Made by a program: the position numbers and the translations under genes. This document shows positions 54,132-63,712 of a stretch of 64,000 bases of DNA, in pieces (position 1 is the first letter of the stretch; each line of letters starts with the position of its first letter). Origin of the DNA: Pedobacter chitinilyticus (GTDB lineage: Bacteria > Bacteroidota > Bacteroidia > Sphingobacteriales > Sphingobacteriaceae); contig NZ_QMHN01000004.1 in the NCBI RefSeq assembly GCF_003313385.1, forward strand, positions 462,999-526,998. The letters are read 5' to 3'. Below the pieces are notes generated by a model. The model was given only the letters and a program-made list of their open reading frames with translations, ran no database searches and had not been told where the DNA came from.

Positions 54132-55073
54132 ATGCCATTGCAATTTAACCCTGTTAAAATTTTTGCTGGAAGTGGAACCAAAGACCTTGCTAGCAAAATA
54201 GCTGAAGAATACGGTAAACCGCTCGGTAGTGTTACCTTAAGTAAATTTAGCGATGGCGAATTCCAGCCTTCATTTGATGAGTCAGTTAGAGGCAGTGATG
54301 TTTTCCTTGTTCAATCTACTCACCAGCCTAGTGATAATTTAGTGGAACTTTTGTTAATGGTTGATGCCGCTCGTAGAGCATCTGCGCATTACATTACAGC
54401 AGTAGTTCCTTACTATGGTTTGGCCCGTCAGGATAGAAAGGATAAACCTCGTGTCGCTATTGGTGCAAAGTTGGTGGCTAATTTATTGAAAGCAGCAGGT
54501 ATCCATCGCATTATGACCATGGATTTGCATGCGGCGCAAATTCAAGGCTTTTTTGATATTCCAGTAGATCACTTGGATGGAGCAGTAATTTTTGTTCCTT
54601 ATATCAAAAGTTTAGGTTTAGAAAACTTAACCATTGCCTCTCCAGATATGGGTGGTTCATACAGAGCCAGAACTTTTGCTAAGTTCTTCAATGCTGAAGT
54701 GGTGATTTGTGATAAACGTCGTAAACGTGCCAATGAAATCGAATCGATGTCGATTATTGGTGATGTTACAGGGCAAGATATTGTGTTGATTGATGATATT
54801 TGTGATACAGCAGGTACGTTGGCTAAAGCCGCACAGCTGATCATGGATAATGGTGCCAAAAGTGTAAGAGCGGTATGTACGCATCCTGTACTTTCTGGTA
54901 AAGCATACGAAACTATCGAAAACTCGGTGCTGGAGGAACTGATTGTAACGGATACCATTCCTTTGAGACAAGAAAGCCCGAAAATTAGACAGTTAAGTAC
55001 GGCTAAACTGTTTGCAAAGGCTATTTCCAGCGTAAACGAGTACGGCTCAATTAGTGAGCTTTTTAGAGTGTAA
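54132..55073 (+). CDS. prs: Ribose-phosphate pyrophosphokinase
   Basis: 313 residues. It makes PRPP from ribose 5-phosphate and ATP. Motifs: KIFAGSGTKDLASKIAEEYG, VPYYGLARQDRKDKPRVAIGAKL, TMDLHAAQIQGFFDIPVDHL (flexible loop and divalent-cation site) and the PRPP loop IVLIDDICDTAGTLAKAA. Standard length. It heads prs-rplY-pth, a conserved cluster. Confidence 0.96.
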   Translation: MPLQFNPVKIFAGSGTKDLASKIAEEYGKPLGSVTLSKFSDGEFQPSFDESVRGSDVFLVQSTHQPSDNLVELLLMVDAARRASAHYITAVVPYYGLARQDRKDKPRVAIGAKLVANLLKAAGIHRIMTMDLHAAQIQGFFDIPVDHLDGAVIFVPYIKSLGLENLTIASPDMGGSYRARTFAKFFNAEVVICDKRRKRANEIESMSIIGDVTGQDIVLIDDICDTAGTLAKAAQLIMDNGAKSVRAVCTHPVLSGKAYETIENSVLEELIVTDTIPLRQESPKIRQLSTAKLFAKAISSVNEYGSISELFRV

Positions 55074-55153
55074 TAAAGGTGAATTGTAGAATTGGTTATT
55101 CGGTTAACCGATTTAAACAGTTCCCAATTAAACAATAAATAAATATAAATAAC

Positions 55154-55735
55154 ATGAAAACTATCGCTATTAGCGGTTCTCTTAGAGAGAACGTAGGGAA
55201 ACGCGATGCTAAAGAGCTTCGCTACGAAGGTAAAGTTCCTGCGGTATTGTATGGTGGTAAAGAGCAAGTTCACTTTGCTGTTACCAGAACTGAGTTGAAC
55301 GATGCTATCTATTCGCCAGAAGCTAACTTTATTGAAATTACACTTGATGGTAAAGCTGTAAAAGCAATCATTAAAGACACTCAATTTCACCCACTAACTG
55401 ATTTATTGTTACACGTTGATTTTCTTCAATTGTTTGATGATAAAGAAATCACGATGGAAATCCCTGTTAAATTAGCTGGAACTTCTCCAGGTGTTAAAAT
55501 GGGTGGTAAGTTGGTGCAAAAATTACGTAAACTACGTGTGAAGTCATTGCCTAAAAACATGCCTCAAGTAGTTGAAGTAAGTATCTCTAAATTGGAAGTA
55601 GGTAACTTATTCCGTGTTCGTGATCTAGAAAAAGGCGAGTACTTTGTAACTAACACTCCAGAAGATACTATCGTATCAGTAGGAATGTCTAGAGCATTGA
55701 AACAAGCAGAAAACGCTGCTAAAGGCGGTAAATAA
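55154..55735 (+). CDS. rplY: 50S ribosomal protein L25/general stress protein Ctc
   Basis: 193 residues with the 5S-rRNA-binding N-terminal domain (LRENVGKRDAKELRYEGKVPAVLYGGKEQVHFAV) and the C-terminal TL5/CTC domain (EITMEIPVKLAGTSPGVKMGGKLVQKLRKLRVKSLPKNMPQ). Binds 5S rRNA in the large subunit. A terminator with an imperfect ATGGCAT stem follows. Confidence 0.93.
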   Translation: MKTIAISGSLRENVGKRDAKELRYEGKVPAVLYGGKEQVHFAVTRTELNDAIYSPEANFIEITLDGKAVKAIIKDTQFHPLTDLLLHVDFLQLFDDKEITMEIPVKLAGTSPGVKMGGKLVQKLRKLRVKSLPKNMPQVVEVSISKLEVGNLFRVRDLEKGEYFVTNTPEDTIVSVGMSRALKQAENAAKGGK

Positions 55736-55770
55736 TCTGAAGATTTAGATCTTTCGATTTACAAAATAAG

Positions 55771-55800
55771 ATGGCATTCCATAACGGGATGCCATTTTTT
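55771..55800 (+). terminator. Terminator after rplY
   Basis: ATGGCATTCC / GGGATGCCAT (one G-U) with a T-run. Confidence 0.8.
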
Positions 55801-55864
55801 GTGAGCTAACATTTCGCTCGCAACTTTTAACCCATAACTTTTCAACTTTTAACCCATAACTGCT

Positions 55865-55872
55865 TACCTTTG
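55865..55872 (+). promoter_or_regulatory. -7 promoter element of pth
   Basis: TACCTTTG ends five bases before the pth ATG, predicting a leaderless or almost leaderless mRNA. No -33 at the usual spacing. Confidence 0.5.
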
Positions 55873-55877
55873 CCCGC

Positions 55878-56438
55878 ATGAAATTCTTGATCGTAGGTTT
55901 GGGCAACATTGGTGCCGAATATGTAGGAACACGTCATAACATAGGTTTTGATATTGCTGATGAGCTGGTTGCTGGTTTAGAGGGTAGTTTTGAACATGGC
56001 AGATTGGCCTATCATGCAGAAGTATCTCATAAAGGAAAGAAGCTGCATGTGATTAAACCTACTACCTATATGAACCTTAGCGGCAAGGCAGTGAACTATT
56101 GGATGAAAGAACTGAAAATAGCACCTGAAAATGTATTGGTTTTGGTAGATGATTTGGCTTTGCCTTTGGGCAAGTTGAGAATGAAATTGCAGGGCAGCAG
56201 CGCTGGACACAATGGCTTAAAAAGTATTGAAGAGGTTTGTGGTGGACAAAACTATGCCCGCTTGCGTTTTGGAATTGGGGATGATTTTCCTAAAGGGAGA
56301 CAAGCGGAGTTTGTATTGGGGGCGTTTGATAAAAATGAGAAAAAAGAACTGCCCGTGTTAATTAACAGGGCAGTGAGTATGATTAAGAGTTTTGCAACAA
56401 TAGGCGCGGCTCAAACCATGACCTTGTTCAACAAATAA
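55878..56438 (+). CDS. pth: Peptidyl-tRNA hydrolase
   Basis: 186 residues, releases peptides from drop-off peptidyl-tRNA. Asn10 and catalytic His20 (GLGNIGAEYVGTRHNIGF), Asn68-region (PTTYMNLSGKAV), LVDDLALPLGKLRMKLQGSSAGHNGLKSI (Asp and Asn ligands) and YARLRFGIGDDFPKG. Standard length. It lies behind rplY but with its own promoter-like -7. Confidence 0.96.
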   Translation: MKFLIVGLGNIGAEYVGTRHNIGFDIADELVAGLEGSFEHGRLAYHAEVSHKGKKLHVIKPTTYMNLSGKAVNYWMKELKIAPENVLVLVDDLALPLGKLRMKLQGSSAGHNGLKSIEEVCGGQNYARLRFGIGDDFPKGRQAEFVLGAFDKNEKKELPVLINRAVSMIKSFATIGAAQTMTLFNK

Positions 56439-56444
56439 TTTCTC

Positions 56445-58034
56445 TTATCTTTTTGTGAGTGCACTGATTTTTTCATGCAACACATCAATTTTAAATGGTT
56501 TGCCAATAATATCATCAGCACCCACTTCTTTGGCATTTTCTTTATCATGATCAAGTACACCTGCTGAGAAGGAGATGATAGGTGTTTTTTCCTTCCCAGG
56601 AATGTGGCCATTTCTAATTTTCTTGATCGCTTCTAATCCATTCATTACTGGCATATAAGTATCCATTAGCACGAGATCGAAATTTTCTTTCTCCAAAGCT
56701 TCCAACGCGGCGGCTCCATTGGTTACTACGGTAGTTTGTACCTTCCAGTCGTTCAATATCTTTACAATAAGAAATACGTTAATCGAATTGTCTTCGGCCA
56801 CTAAAACTTTTAAGCCATTAAGTGGTGCTAATTGCTCTGATGCTTTGTTCACTTTTATTTTTTCTTCCTTTTCTATTACATTATACCATTTGGAGAACGA
56901 GAAGGTACTACCTTTTCCGAGTTCGCTTTTTACATCAAGCTCGCCACCTTTTAATTCTGCCAGTTTTTTAACGATGGAAAGGCCCAGTCCAGTACCACCG
57001 TAAACTCTGGTGTGTACATTTTCTACTTGTTCAAAAGAATGGAAAATGGTTTCGATATTTTCTTGAGAAATTCCGATGCCTGTATCAATGATTGAAAACT
57101 TAAGGAAGGCATTATTTATTTTTTCTTCCAAAATTTCCACTTTAAAAACCACTTCGCCTTCGTTGGTGAATTTGACCGCGTTACTAAGTAAGTTCATGAA
57201 AATTTGGTTCAAACGTAGTGAATCGGCCATGATAAATTGAGGCACCCTTTCATCAATCAACAGCTTTAAGGCAATGTTTTTTTCAATGGCCTTAATGTTA
57301 AGCAAATTAGCTGCTTTTGTAGCCAAATCTTTAATGTCGGTTTCCGCAAAGTTGATACTGTATTTGCCTGCTTCTATTTTCGAAAGGTCTAAGATGTCGT
57401 TAATTACTCCTAACAATGAGGTTGAAGACACATCCAGCAGATTGACTATTTCGTTTTGCTCCTCGCTTAGTGCTCCTCTTTTGAGTAAGTGAACCAAACC
57501 GATAATTCCGTTAATAGGGGTGCGTATTTCGTGGCTCATGTTGGCCATAAAATTCTCTTTAGCCCTTTTACCCTGCTCGGCTTCTTCCTTGGCTTTAATT
57601 AAATCGGCCTGTATTTTTTCTAACTGTAGATTTTTGGTTTTAATCTCGATTTGTGTTTTTACCAATTGTATAAACGAATCAACCTTGGCCGAAGTGATAT
57701 AAGGGTCTAGTGGTTTATACAAATAATCCACCGCACCTGCGGTTAATCCTTTGATGGCATATTTAGGCTCTGTAGAAATTGCGGTTACAAAAATGACTAG
57801 AATATCTTGAGTGCGAGAGTTGTTTTTAAGAATTTCTACCAATTCAAAGCCATTCATTTCTGGCATTTGTACGTCAACAAGAGCGATGGCAATCTCCTTC
57901 TCCCAGCAAATACGAAGGGCATCGTTTGGAGAAGTAGTAGTAATGATATTGATGTCATTCCTATTTAAAAGGGCTTCCAAAGCAATGATGTTTTCTTGCT
58001 TATCGTCTACAATTAAAAGGTTTATCTTGCTCAT
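56445..58034 (-). CDS. Hybrid histidine kinase (REC-HisKA-HATPase-REC)
   Basis: 529 residues, soluble. N-terminal receiver (LLIVDDKQENIIALEALL ... LVDVQMPEMNGFEL), a coiled link, HisKA with phospho-acceptor in NFMANMSHEIRTPINGIIGLV, HATPase (NLLSNAVKFTNEG, DTGIGIS, GGTGLGLSI) and C-terminal receiver (KVLVAEDNSIN ... LVLMDTYMPVMNG). It is the last gene of a three-gene signalling cluster after a CheR gene; ten bases separate them. Input is likely via upstream receiver. Confidence 0.92.
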   Translation of the reverse strand: MSKINLLIVDDKQENIIALEALLNRNDINIITTTSPNDALRICWEKEIAIALVDVQMPEMNGFELVEILKNNSRTQDILVIFVTAISTEPKYAIKGLTAGAVDYLYKPLDPYITSAKVDSFIQLVKTQIEIKTKNLQLEKIQADLIKAKEEAEQGKRAKENFMANMSHEIRTPINGIIGLVHLLKRGALSEEQNEIVNLLDVSSTSLLGVINDILDLSKIEAGKYSINFAETDIKDLATKAANLLNIKAIEKNIALKLLIDERVPQFIMADSLRLNQIFMNLLSNAVKFTNEGEVVFKVEILEEKINNAFLKFSIIDTGIGISQENIETIFHSFEQVENVHTRVYGGTGLGLSIVKKLAELKGGELDVKSELGKGSTFSFSKWYNVIEKEEKIKVNKASEQLAPLNGLKVLVAEDNSINVFLIVKILNDWKVQTTVVTNGAAALEALEKENFDLVLMDTYMPVMNGLEAIKKIRNGHIPGKEKTPIISFSAGVLDHDKENAKEVGADDIIGKPFKIDVLHEKISALTKR

Positions 58035-58044
58035 TTTGATTTGC

Positions 58045-58866
58045 TTAATTAATTTTTTGATAAATGTTGTTCTTCTTGTCCACTGCTTTAAATTTTTTGG
58101 CCAGTTGTGGATCTCGGATGGTTTCTTTGCCGCCTAAGCAGAGAAAGCCAAAATTGGCAAGGCTTTCATAAAAAAGGTTGATCACACTTCTCTGCAGCTC
58201 TGGATTAAAATAAATCAGCACATTTCTGCAGGAAATCACCTGAAATTCGTTGAAAGGTCCATCAGACACTAAATTGTGCATCGAGAACAGTACATTTTTT
58301 TTTAATTGTCGGGAAATAGAGGCAGCATCATATTGCGCAACATAATAGTTGGCTAAGGACTTGCCACCTCCTAACGCAAGGTAGTTTTCGGAATATTGCT
58401 TCATTTTTTGCAGGTCATAAATGCCCTCTTTTGCTGTTTCCAACACCTTGTGGTTAATATCTGTACCGTAAAAAAAACTACGGTTATATAAGCCCTGTTC
58501 TTCAAACAATATGGCAAAAGAGTACAATTCTTCTCCTGTAGAGCAACCGGCATTCCAAACTTTAATATGTTGGTAGGAACTAAGGTAAGGGATAACATGT
58601 TCTTTTACTGATTTGAAGAATTTTGGGTCACGGAACATCTCCGTTACATTCACGGTAATCTCATTCAAAAAATCATGAAAAAAATCTTTATTGTTGGTCA
58701 AGGTACTTCTTAAATCAAAAAAATCTAATCTTTTGAGCACCATAATTCTATTGATCCTTCTTTTTAAGGATGCCCTAGAGTATCCATCAAAATCAAAACC
58801 ATAAATATTTCTAGTGACAAAAATGATGTCTTCTAATTGTTCGTCTGTGATTGCGTCTTTGGTCAT
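58045..58866 (-). CDS. CheR-type protein-glutamate O-methyltransferase
   Basis: 273 residues from ATG 58866; the frame continues to a TTG at 58884, overlapping the kinase gene. N-terminal CheR helical domain, NVTEMFRDPKFF, SAM motif KVWNAGCSTGEELYSFAILF, YGTDINHKVLETAKEGIY and VISCRNVLIYFN. It methylates chemoreceptor-like glutamates. No CheB, CheA or MCP gene is seen here, so it probably serves a non-flagellar hybrid-kinase pathway. Confidence 0.92.
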   Translation of the reverse strand: MTKDAITDEQLEDIIFVTRNIYGFDFDGYSRASLKRRINRIMVLKRLDFFDLRSTLTNNKDFFHDFLNEITVNVTEMFRDPKFFKSVKEHVIPYLSSYQHIKVWNAGCSTGEELYSFAILFEEQGLYNRSFFYGTDINHKVLETAKEGIYDLQKMKQYSENYLALGGGKSLANYYVAQYDAASISRQLKKNVLFSMHNLVSDGPFNEFQVISCRNVLIYFNPELQRSVINLFYESLANFGFLCLGGKETIRDPQLAKKFKAVDKKNNIYQKIN

Positions 58867-58871
58867 ATTCT

Positions 58872-61800
58872 TTAGCTTAACCAAACCCTCAACATCGACA
58901 ATAGCTTGTCAATATCTACCGGTTTAGAGATATAGTCGCTCGCTCCAGCTTCAATACACTTTTCACGGTCGCTTTTCATGGCTTTGGCGGTGAGGGCAAT
59001 AACAGGTAAATTGGCTAAATGTCTTTGTGCCCGTATTTTTCTCATGGCTTCATAACCATCCATTTCTGGCATCATGATATCCATTAAGACTAAATCTATT
59101 TCTTTATGTTCTTCAAGTTTTTCTAAGGCTTCAATGCCGTTGTTGGCAATCACTACTTTGATTTTATAATCTTGCAAGGCCGATGATAGGGCAAAAATAT
59201 TCCGCATGTCATCATCAGTAATCAAAATGGTTTTATTTTCCAATGCTGTTTCAATAGTAGGCGCATAGTTTTTGGGCGCTTTGGTTGTTCTTGGCAATTC
59301 TTCACGAGCAGGCGTATCTGCTTGCAACTTGTTCATGAACAGGCTGACTTCATCCAATAATCTGTCGTTAGATTTGTTGCTTTTTAACACCATGGCTTGC
59401 GAATAGCGCATGATGCTTGCCATCTTATCCTTGTCCAGCTCCATTGCGGTATTGATGATCACTGGAACATCTTTAGTGTCGGGATTAGATTTGATCTCGT
59501 CGAGCAAGTCAAAACCAGAGAGGTCAGGCAGTTTTAAATCCAGAATGATACAGTCGAAAACACTTTCATCCAGCATTTGCCTTGCTTCAGCTCCAGTGTA
59601 GGCTTGTGATACCTTAGCCCCTTTTTTAATCAATTGTTCGGTAAGTTCATTGCTTTGCAGTACTTGGTCTTCGATCACCAATACGTTATGGAAATCGTAT
59701 TTGTATTGGTTAGAAAGCAATTCAAAAGCATTGTCTAATTTTTCTTTTTCTACAGGTTTTTTCAGAAAGCCAATAGCACCTTCTTTTTTTGCCTTTGCAG
59801 GTTTCTCGTCTCCTGCCGACATCATATGGATGGGAATATGTTGTGTAGCTGGGTTGGCCTTCAGTTTTTTCAAAATGGTCCAGCCATCCATTACGGGCAA
59901 CATCACATCTAATACAATCGCATCAGGAAGTTCAGTAGTGGCCAGTTCAAGTCCTTTATCGCCACTGTGCGCCAATATAGGTTCGAAACCTTTTTCAATG
60001 GCATAGGCCTTTAAAATTTCGGCAAAATTTTCATCATCCTCAACAATTAACAGTTTATTGCCATTGCTGAGTTTCAATGGAATAGTCTCTATACTTTCAG
60101 GGACAGATAAGGTGTCTTTTACAGGAAGATCTATTGGGGTATCTTTATCTGTAATCGTTTTTAACGTAGCCTCTATAGCTAAATCTTGAGGGATAAGCAA
60201 GGTAAATGTACTGCCCACGCCAACTTCGCTTTGTAGTTGAATTTCTCCGCCTAGTAAATTGGCCAATTCTCTGCTGATCGAAAGCCCCAAACCTGTGCCA
60301 CCGTATTTTCTGCTGGTTGATCCATCTTCCTGCTGAAAAGCTTCAAAAATAATTTGCTGTTTGTCTTTAGGAATTCCTATGCCACTATCAGTAACGGCAA
60401 AATAAATTGGGTTTTTGTCCAGTTCAAGCAGTGATTTGTTGTACTTAACTTGCTCTTTTTGGGCAAGGCCAGCTTCTACAGTTACACGGCCACCTTTTCT
60501 GGTGAATTTGAAGGCATTAGATAATAAGTTTTTAATGACCTGCTCTAGCCTTGTTTGGTCTGTAGCAATGGCGGCAGGTAAATTGTCGTTAAGTTTAAAT
60601 TCAAACTGGATTTCCCTTTGCTTGGCAAGTTCATTAAATAGGGAGTCTATTTGGCTCTTGATTGACTTAGGTTGAACTTGTTCAATGATCAAATCTACCT
60701 TGCCCGATTCGATCTTCGAAAGATCAAGAATATCATTGATCAAGGCTAACAAATCTGAACCAGCATTATGAATTACACCAGCGTATTTGATTTGTTCTTC
60801 GGAAAGGTTGTTGAGTTTGTTCTCTTTTAAAATCCTCGCTAAAATTAAAATACTATTCAAAGGCGTACGTAGCTCGTGGCTCATGTTCGCTAAAAACTCC
60901 GATTTGTATTTGCTGCTTAACTCAAGTTCTGCCGCTTTTAAGCCTATGGCCTCCTTGGCCTGGTTAATAGAAGCGTTTTTCTCTTCAAGCAATTGCGCCT
61001 TTTCTTCTAGTTCAGAATTAGCTTGCTGCAATTCTTCTTGTTGTACTCTTAATTCTTCTTCTGAAGCTTGTAATTCTTCGGTTTTGTGAATAAGATCTTC
61101 ATTAGTTACACGCAGTTCTTCTTGTTGGCTAATCAATTCTTCTGCTTGCTGTTGCGTTTTTTCAAAAAGTTCCTGTAATTTAACTTTAGCCACCATACTA
61201 TTTACGGCAATACCGATATCGCTTGCGATTTTCTCTAAGAAAGTAATATGCACCTCGTTTGGTTCAGCAATAAGGCCAATTTCTAAAACGGCAATGGTCT
61301 CTTCTTCAAACAACACAGGTAGGCATAAAATATGGCTTGGGTTGGCGTTACCCAAAACAGAACTGATTTTGAGATACCCATCAGGAACTGGGGTAAATAG
61401 ACGTGTTTTCTTTTCCAATGCGGTTTGTCCAGCCAAGCCCTCTCCAAAGTGATATTTTTTATGAGCAAGATTTTCGTGAATGGCAAAAGAACCTCTAACA
61501 GATAATGTTTTTTGTGAGCGGTTAACTAAATAAAATACGCCGATAGGATAGTTCAGCACATTACAAATAGATGAAATGATATTGTCGGCAAGTTGATTCA
61601 TATCGAATTCGCCTCTCATCACATCGTTTACTTTTGCCTCACTGCTCAATATCCAATTGTGCTGTTCATTTTTTACCGAAAGCTCCTTTAGTTCTGCATT
61701 GGTGAGTAGGATTTGTTTTTCTGTTTCCTTTTGCTGATCAAAAGTTTTTCTAATGTACCTTAATAGAAATAAAATTAAACCGAAAATAACGAGTGAACTT

Positions 61801-62366
61801 AAGCTAACAATGATAATGGTTTGACTACTTTTGGCATCCATCACCGCCCTTCTTTCCTCTAACAAACGATATTCTTCGGCAGTCATTGCATCCGTAAATT
61901 GCAATAATTTATTCTTGTAAATGCGGCCTTTGTCGGATAGAATATGTTTTTTTGCGGCATCAAATCCAAGGGTGCTCGCCTTATTCATGATCTGCTTCAT
62001 GTCGGCAGTTTTGAGCGCTGCATATACCGCCATACTATCGATCTTTGCTTCCTGGCGCTTATTGTCGCTCACCAAATTCTGAAGCTTATCAACCAAAGGC
62101 ATTATTTTGTCAATGCTCTTTATATAAGGCTCTCGATAATATTCTTTTTCCGTTAGAACATATCCTCTCAGTCCAGTTTCAGCATTTAAAAGCTCAATCT
62201 CCAAACGCTCTGCAGTTTTGGTCACATCTTGCGTATGATCAACCCAAGAATAGCTATCATTTAAGGATTTGATACTTAGATAAGATGCAATTGCAGAGAT
62301 GAAAACAAAGATGAGAGAAACCGCAAACCCAGTAAGAATTTGCTGCTTAAAGGACAGTTTTAGCAT
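58872..62366 (-). CDS. CHASE3-GAF hybrid histidine kinase with three receiver domains
   Basis: 1164 residues. Helix 1 (about 12-32), CHASE3 periplasmic helical domain (about 33-180) and helix 2 (about 183-205). A GAF domain follows (about 255-395), then a coiled coil of Glu/Gln-rich heptads (about 400-485). HisKA phospho-acceptor His497 (NMSHELRTPLNS), HATPase (NLLSNAFKFTRKGG, DSGIGIPKD, GGTGLGLSI). Three receivers at the end: LLIVEDDENFAEIL, VLVIEDQVLQSNELT and ILITDDDMRNIFALSSAL, with Asp in VLDVMLP, ILDLKLP and VLMDIMMP. It heads the cluster with CheR and a second hybrid kinase. Confidence 0.94.
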   Translation of the reverse strand: MLKLSFKQQILTGFAVSLIFVFISAIASYLSIKSLNDSYSWVDHTQDVTKTAERLEIELLNAETGLRGYVLTEKEYYREPYIKSIDKIMPLVDKLQNLVSDNKRQEAKIDSMAVYAALKTADMKQIMNKASTLGFDAAKKHILSDKGRIYKNKLLQFTDAMTAEEYRLLEERRAVMDAKSSQTIIIVSLSSLVIFGLILFLLRYIRKTFDQQKETEKQILLTNAELKELSVKNEQHNWILSSEAKVNDVMRGEFDMNQLADNIISSICNVLNYPIGVFYLVNRSQKTLSVRGSFAIHENLAHKKYHFGEGLAGQTALEKKTRLFTPVPDGYLKISSVLGNANPSHILCLPVLFEEETIAVLEIGLIAEPNEVHITFLEKIASDIGIAVNSMVAKVKLQELFEKTQQQAEELISQQEELRVTNEDLIHKTEELQASEEELRVQQEELQQANSELEEKAQLLEEKNASINQAKEAIGLKAAELELSSKYKSEFLANMSHELRTPLNSILILARILKENKLNNLSEEQIKYAGVIHNAGSDLLALINDILDLSKIESGKVDLIIEQVQPKSIKSQIDSLFNELAKQREIQFEFKLNDNLPAAIATDQTRLEQVIKNLLSNAFKFTRKGGRVTVEAGLAQKEQVKYNKSLLELDKNPIYFAVTDSGIGIPKDKQQIIFEAFQQEDGSTSRKYGGTGLGLSISRELANLLGGEIQLQSEVGVGSTFTLLIPQDLAIEATLKTITDKDTPIDLPVKDTLSVPESIETIPLKLSNGNKLLIVEDDENFAEILKAYAIEKGFEPILAHSGDKGLELATTELPDAIVLDVMLPVMDGWTILKKLKANPATQHIPIHMMSAGDEKPAKAKKEGAIGFLKKPVEKEKLDNAFELLSNQYKYDFHNVLVIEDQVLQSNELTEQLIKKGAKVSQAYTGAEARQMLDESVFDCIILDLKLPDLSGFDLLDEIKSNPDTKDVPVIINTAMELDKDKMASIMRYSQAMVLKSNKSNDRLLDEVSLFMNKLQADTPAREELPRTTKAPKNYAPTIETALENKTILITDDDMRNIFALSSALQDYKIKVVIANNGIEALEKLEEHKEIDLVLMDIMMPEMDGYEAMRKIRAQRHLANLPVIALTAKAMKSDREKCIEAGASDYISKPVDIDKLLSMLRVWLS

Positions 62367-62501
62367 AAGCCACTTTTTTTAAAAATATGGCTAAGATAGT
62401 TATAAATGGAGTATTGCGATAATGGAAAAATGAATTCCACAAAATATAGCTCGCTAACAAAGCCACTGTTTTAGTAACTTAGCGGGCTAATGCAAATAAA
62501 A

Positions 62502-62855
62502 ATGACAAAACTATACGGTATCCCCAATTGTAATACAGTTAAAAAAGCACAAGATTGGTTAAAAGATCATGGCCTTGAGTATGAGTTTCATGATTTTAAG
62601 AAGAAAGGGGTGACGCCAGCTAAACTTACAGAGTGGTTTAATACTTTTGGCTGGGAAAAGGTAATTAACAAAGCGGGGCTTACTTTTAAAAAATTAAGTA
62701 AAGAAGAGCAGGCCGACATCAATTCGCCTGATCGTACCATTGCTTATTTAACAGCTAATACCAGTGCCATCAAAAGGCCAATTGTTGAGGTTGATGAAAA
62801 AGCAGTTTTGCTTGGCTTTAAGGAAGATGAATATCAACACTTCTTTAAAAAGTAA
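62502..62855 (+). CDS. ArsC/Spx-family protein (YffB-like)
   Basis: 117 residues, thioredoxin-like ArsC fold. Redox Cys in LYGIPNCNTVKKAQDWL, cis-Pro segment AIKRPIVEVDEKAVLLGF. The C-terminal Arg of true arsenate reductases is replaced, as in YffB-type members, so arsenate reduction is doubtful; a thiol-disulfide or glutathione-linked role is more likely. An alternative ATG is at 62490. Confidence 0.85.
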   Translation: MTKLYGIPNCNTVKKAQDWLKDHGLEYEFHDFKKKGVTPAKLTEWFNTFGWEKVINKAGLTFKKLSKEEQADINSPDRTIAYLTANTSAIKRPIVEVDEKAVLLGFKEDEYQHFFKK

Positions 62856-62904
62856 TGGGCGTGTTAAATTTTGTTAAAAGAATTAGTTAGTGATTAAAGC
62901 GCAT

Positions 62905-62912
62905 TAAATTTG
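62905..62912 (+). promoter_or_regulatory. -7 element of carboxypeptidase-regulatory-like gene
   Basis: TAAATTTG ends three bases before the ATG at 62916. Confidence 0.45.
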
Positions 62913-62915
62913 AAT

Positions 62916-63632
62916 ATGTTAAAAAAACTATCTCTATTGGCTTTGCTGTTGTTGCCCTTCGTTGTAAAGGCGCAAACTTTTATGACAGGAAACGTTTTCG
63001 ACAACGAACAGCGTAGTACAGCCTTGCAGGGGGTTGCCGTACGTAACCTCACCACAAAGGCAGTGGTAGTTACTGACAAAGACGGGCATTACGCCATTCC
63101 TGCTAAAACGGGTGATTTGCTGACTTATGCGTTAGTAGGTTATCAAACAGATACCATTTATTTGGTGAACCTTTTTCCTAAAAACAACTACTTAAGGATG
63201 GCGGTTAATACGCTAAACCCAGTCAATATCACGACCACAAAAGTTTCTCCTTTTCTAGATACCAAAGATCCTGACGCTACCCCAGCTCGTAGAGTAGACT
63301 ATTCGAAAAATAGGGGCGGATTGCGCTTAGGCTTAGGTTATGGTAAATGGCGTAGACAACAAGAAAAAGAACAGAAGCTAGAAGAAGAAGCGGATATTAA
63401 CGAGGAAATTTCCAAGAACTTTAATAAAGAAGTGATACAGAAATTAGTAAAATACAAAGGGAAGGATTTGGATGATTATATTGGCATGTATCGCCCAACG
63501 ATAGACCAAATAAAAGCTGAAAAACCTTTTAATTACACGCTTTACATTGCTACTACCTTTAGCGAGTGGCAAAAACTGCCTGCTGATGCTCGTAAGCTGC
63601 CATCACTGCCTAAGCTGAAAACCAGCAACTAA
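62916..63632 (+). CDS. Secreted protein with carboxypeptidase-regulatory-like domain
   Basis: 238 residues, signal peptide (about 1-19, VVKAQ). Residues about 22-100 match the CarboxypepD_reg-like beta-sandwich (TGNVFDNEQRSTALQGVAVRNLTTKAVVVTDKDGHYAIPAKTGDLLTYALVGYQT), found at the head of TonB-dependent receptors and many outer-membrane proteins. Residues about 135-190 are charged and coiled (KWRRQQEKEQKLEEEADINEEISK). No receptor domain follows. ATG 62916 is preferred over TTG 62910. Function unknown. Confidence 0.78.
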   Translation: MLKKLSLLALLLLPFVVKAQTFMTGNVFDNEQRSTALQGVAVRNLTTKAVVVTDKDGHYAIPAKTGDLLTYALVGYQTDTIYLVNLFPKNNYLRMAVNTLNPVNITTTKVSPFLDTKDPDATPARRVDYSKNRGGLRLGLGYGKWRRQQEKEQKLEEEADINEEISKNFNKEVIQKLVKYKGKDLDDYIGMYRPTIDQIKAEKPFNYTLYIATTFSEWQKLPADARKLPSLPKLKTSN

Positions 63633-63659
63633 CAAGATTGGTAATATTCGTGTGCCATT

Positions 63660-63690
63660 TTTGCATATTGTTTCTTTTCAGATAACTTAG
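63660..63690 (+). promoter_or_regulatory. Promoter of the M1 peptidase gene
   Basis: TTTG (63660-63663), 19 nt, TAACTTAG (63683-63690): good spacing, one -7 mismatch. Confidence 0.55.
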
Positions 63691-63712
63691 CATCAAAATA
63701 TCAAACATAAAC

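Noticed and set aside
55100..55111. TCGGTTAACCGA palindrome before rplY as a regulatory site.
   Set aside because: It is a single short palindrome with no second copy or known regulator; a cruciform by chance is possible.
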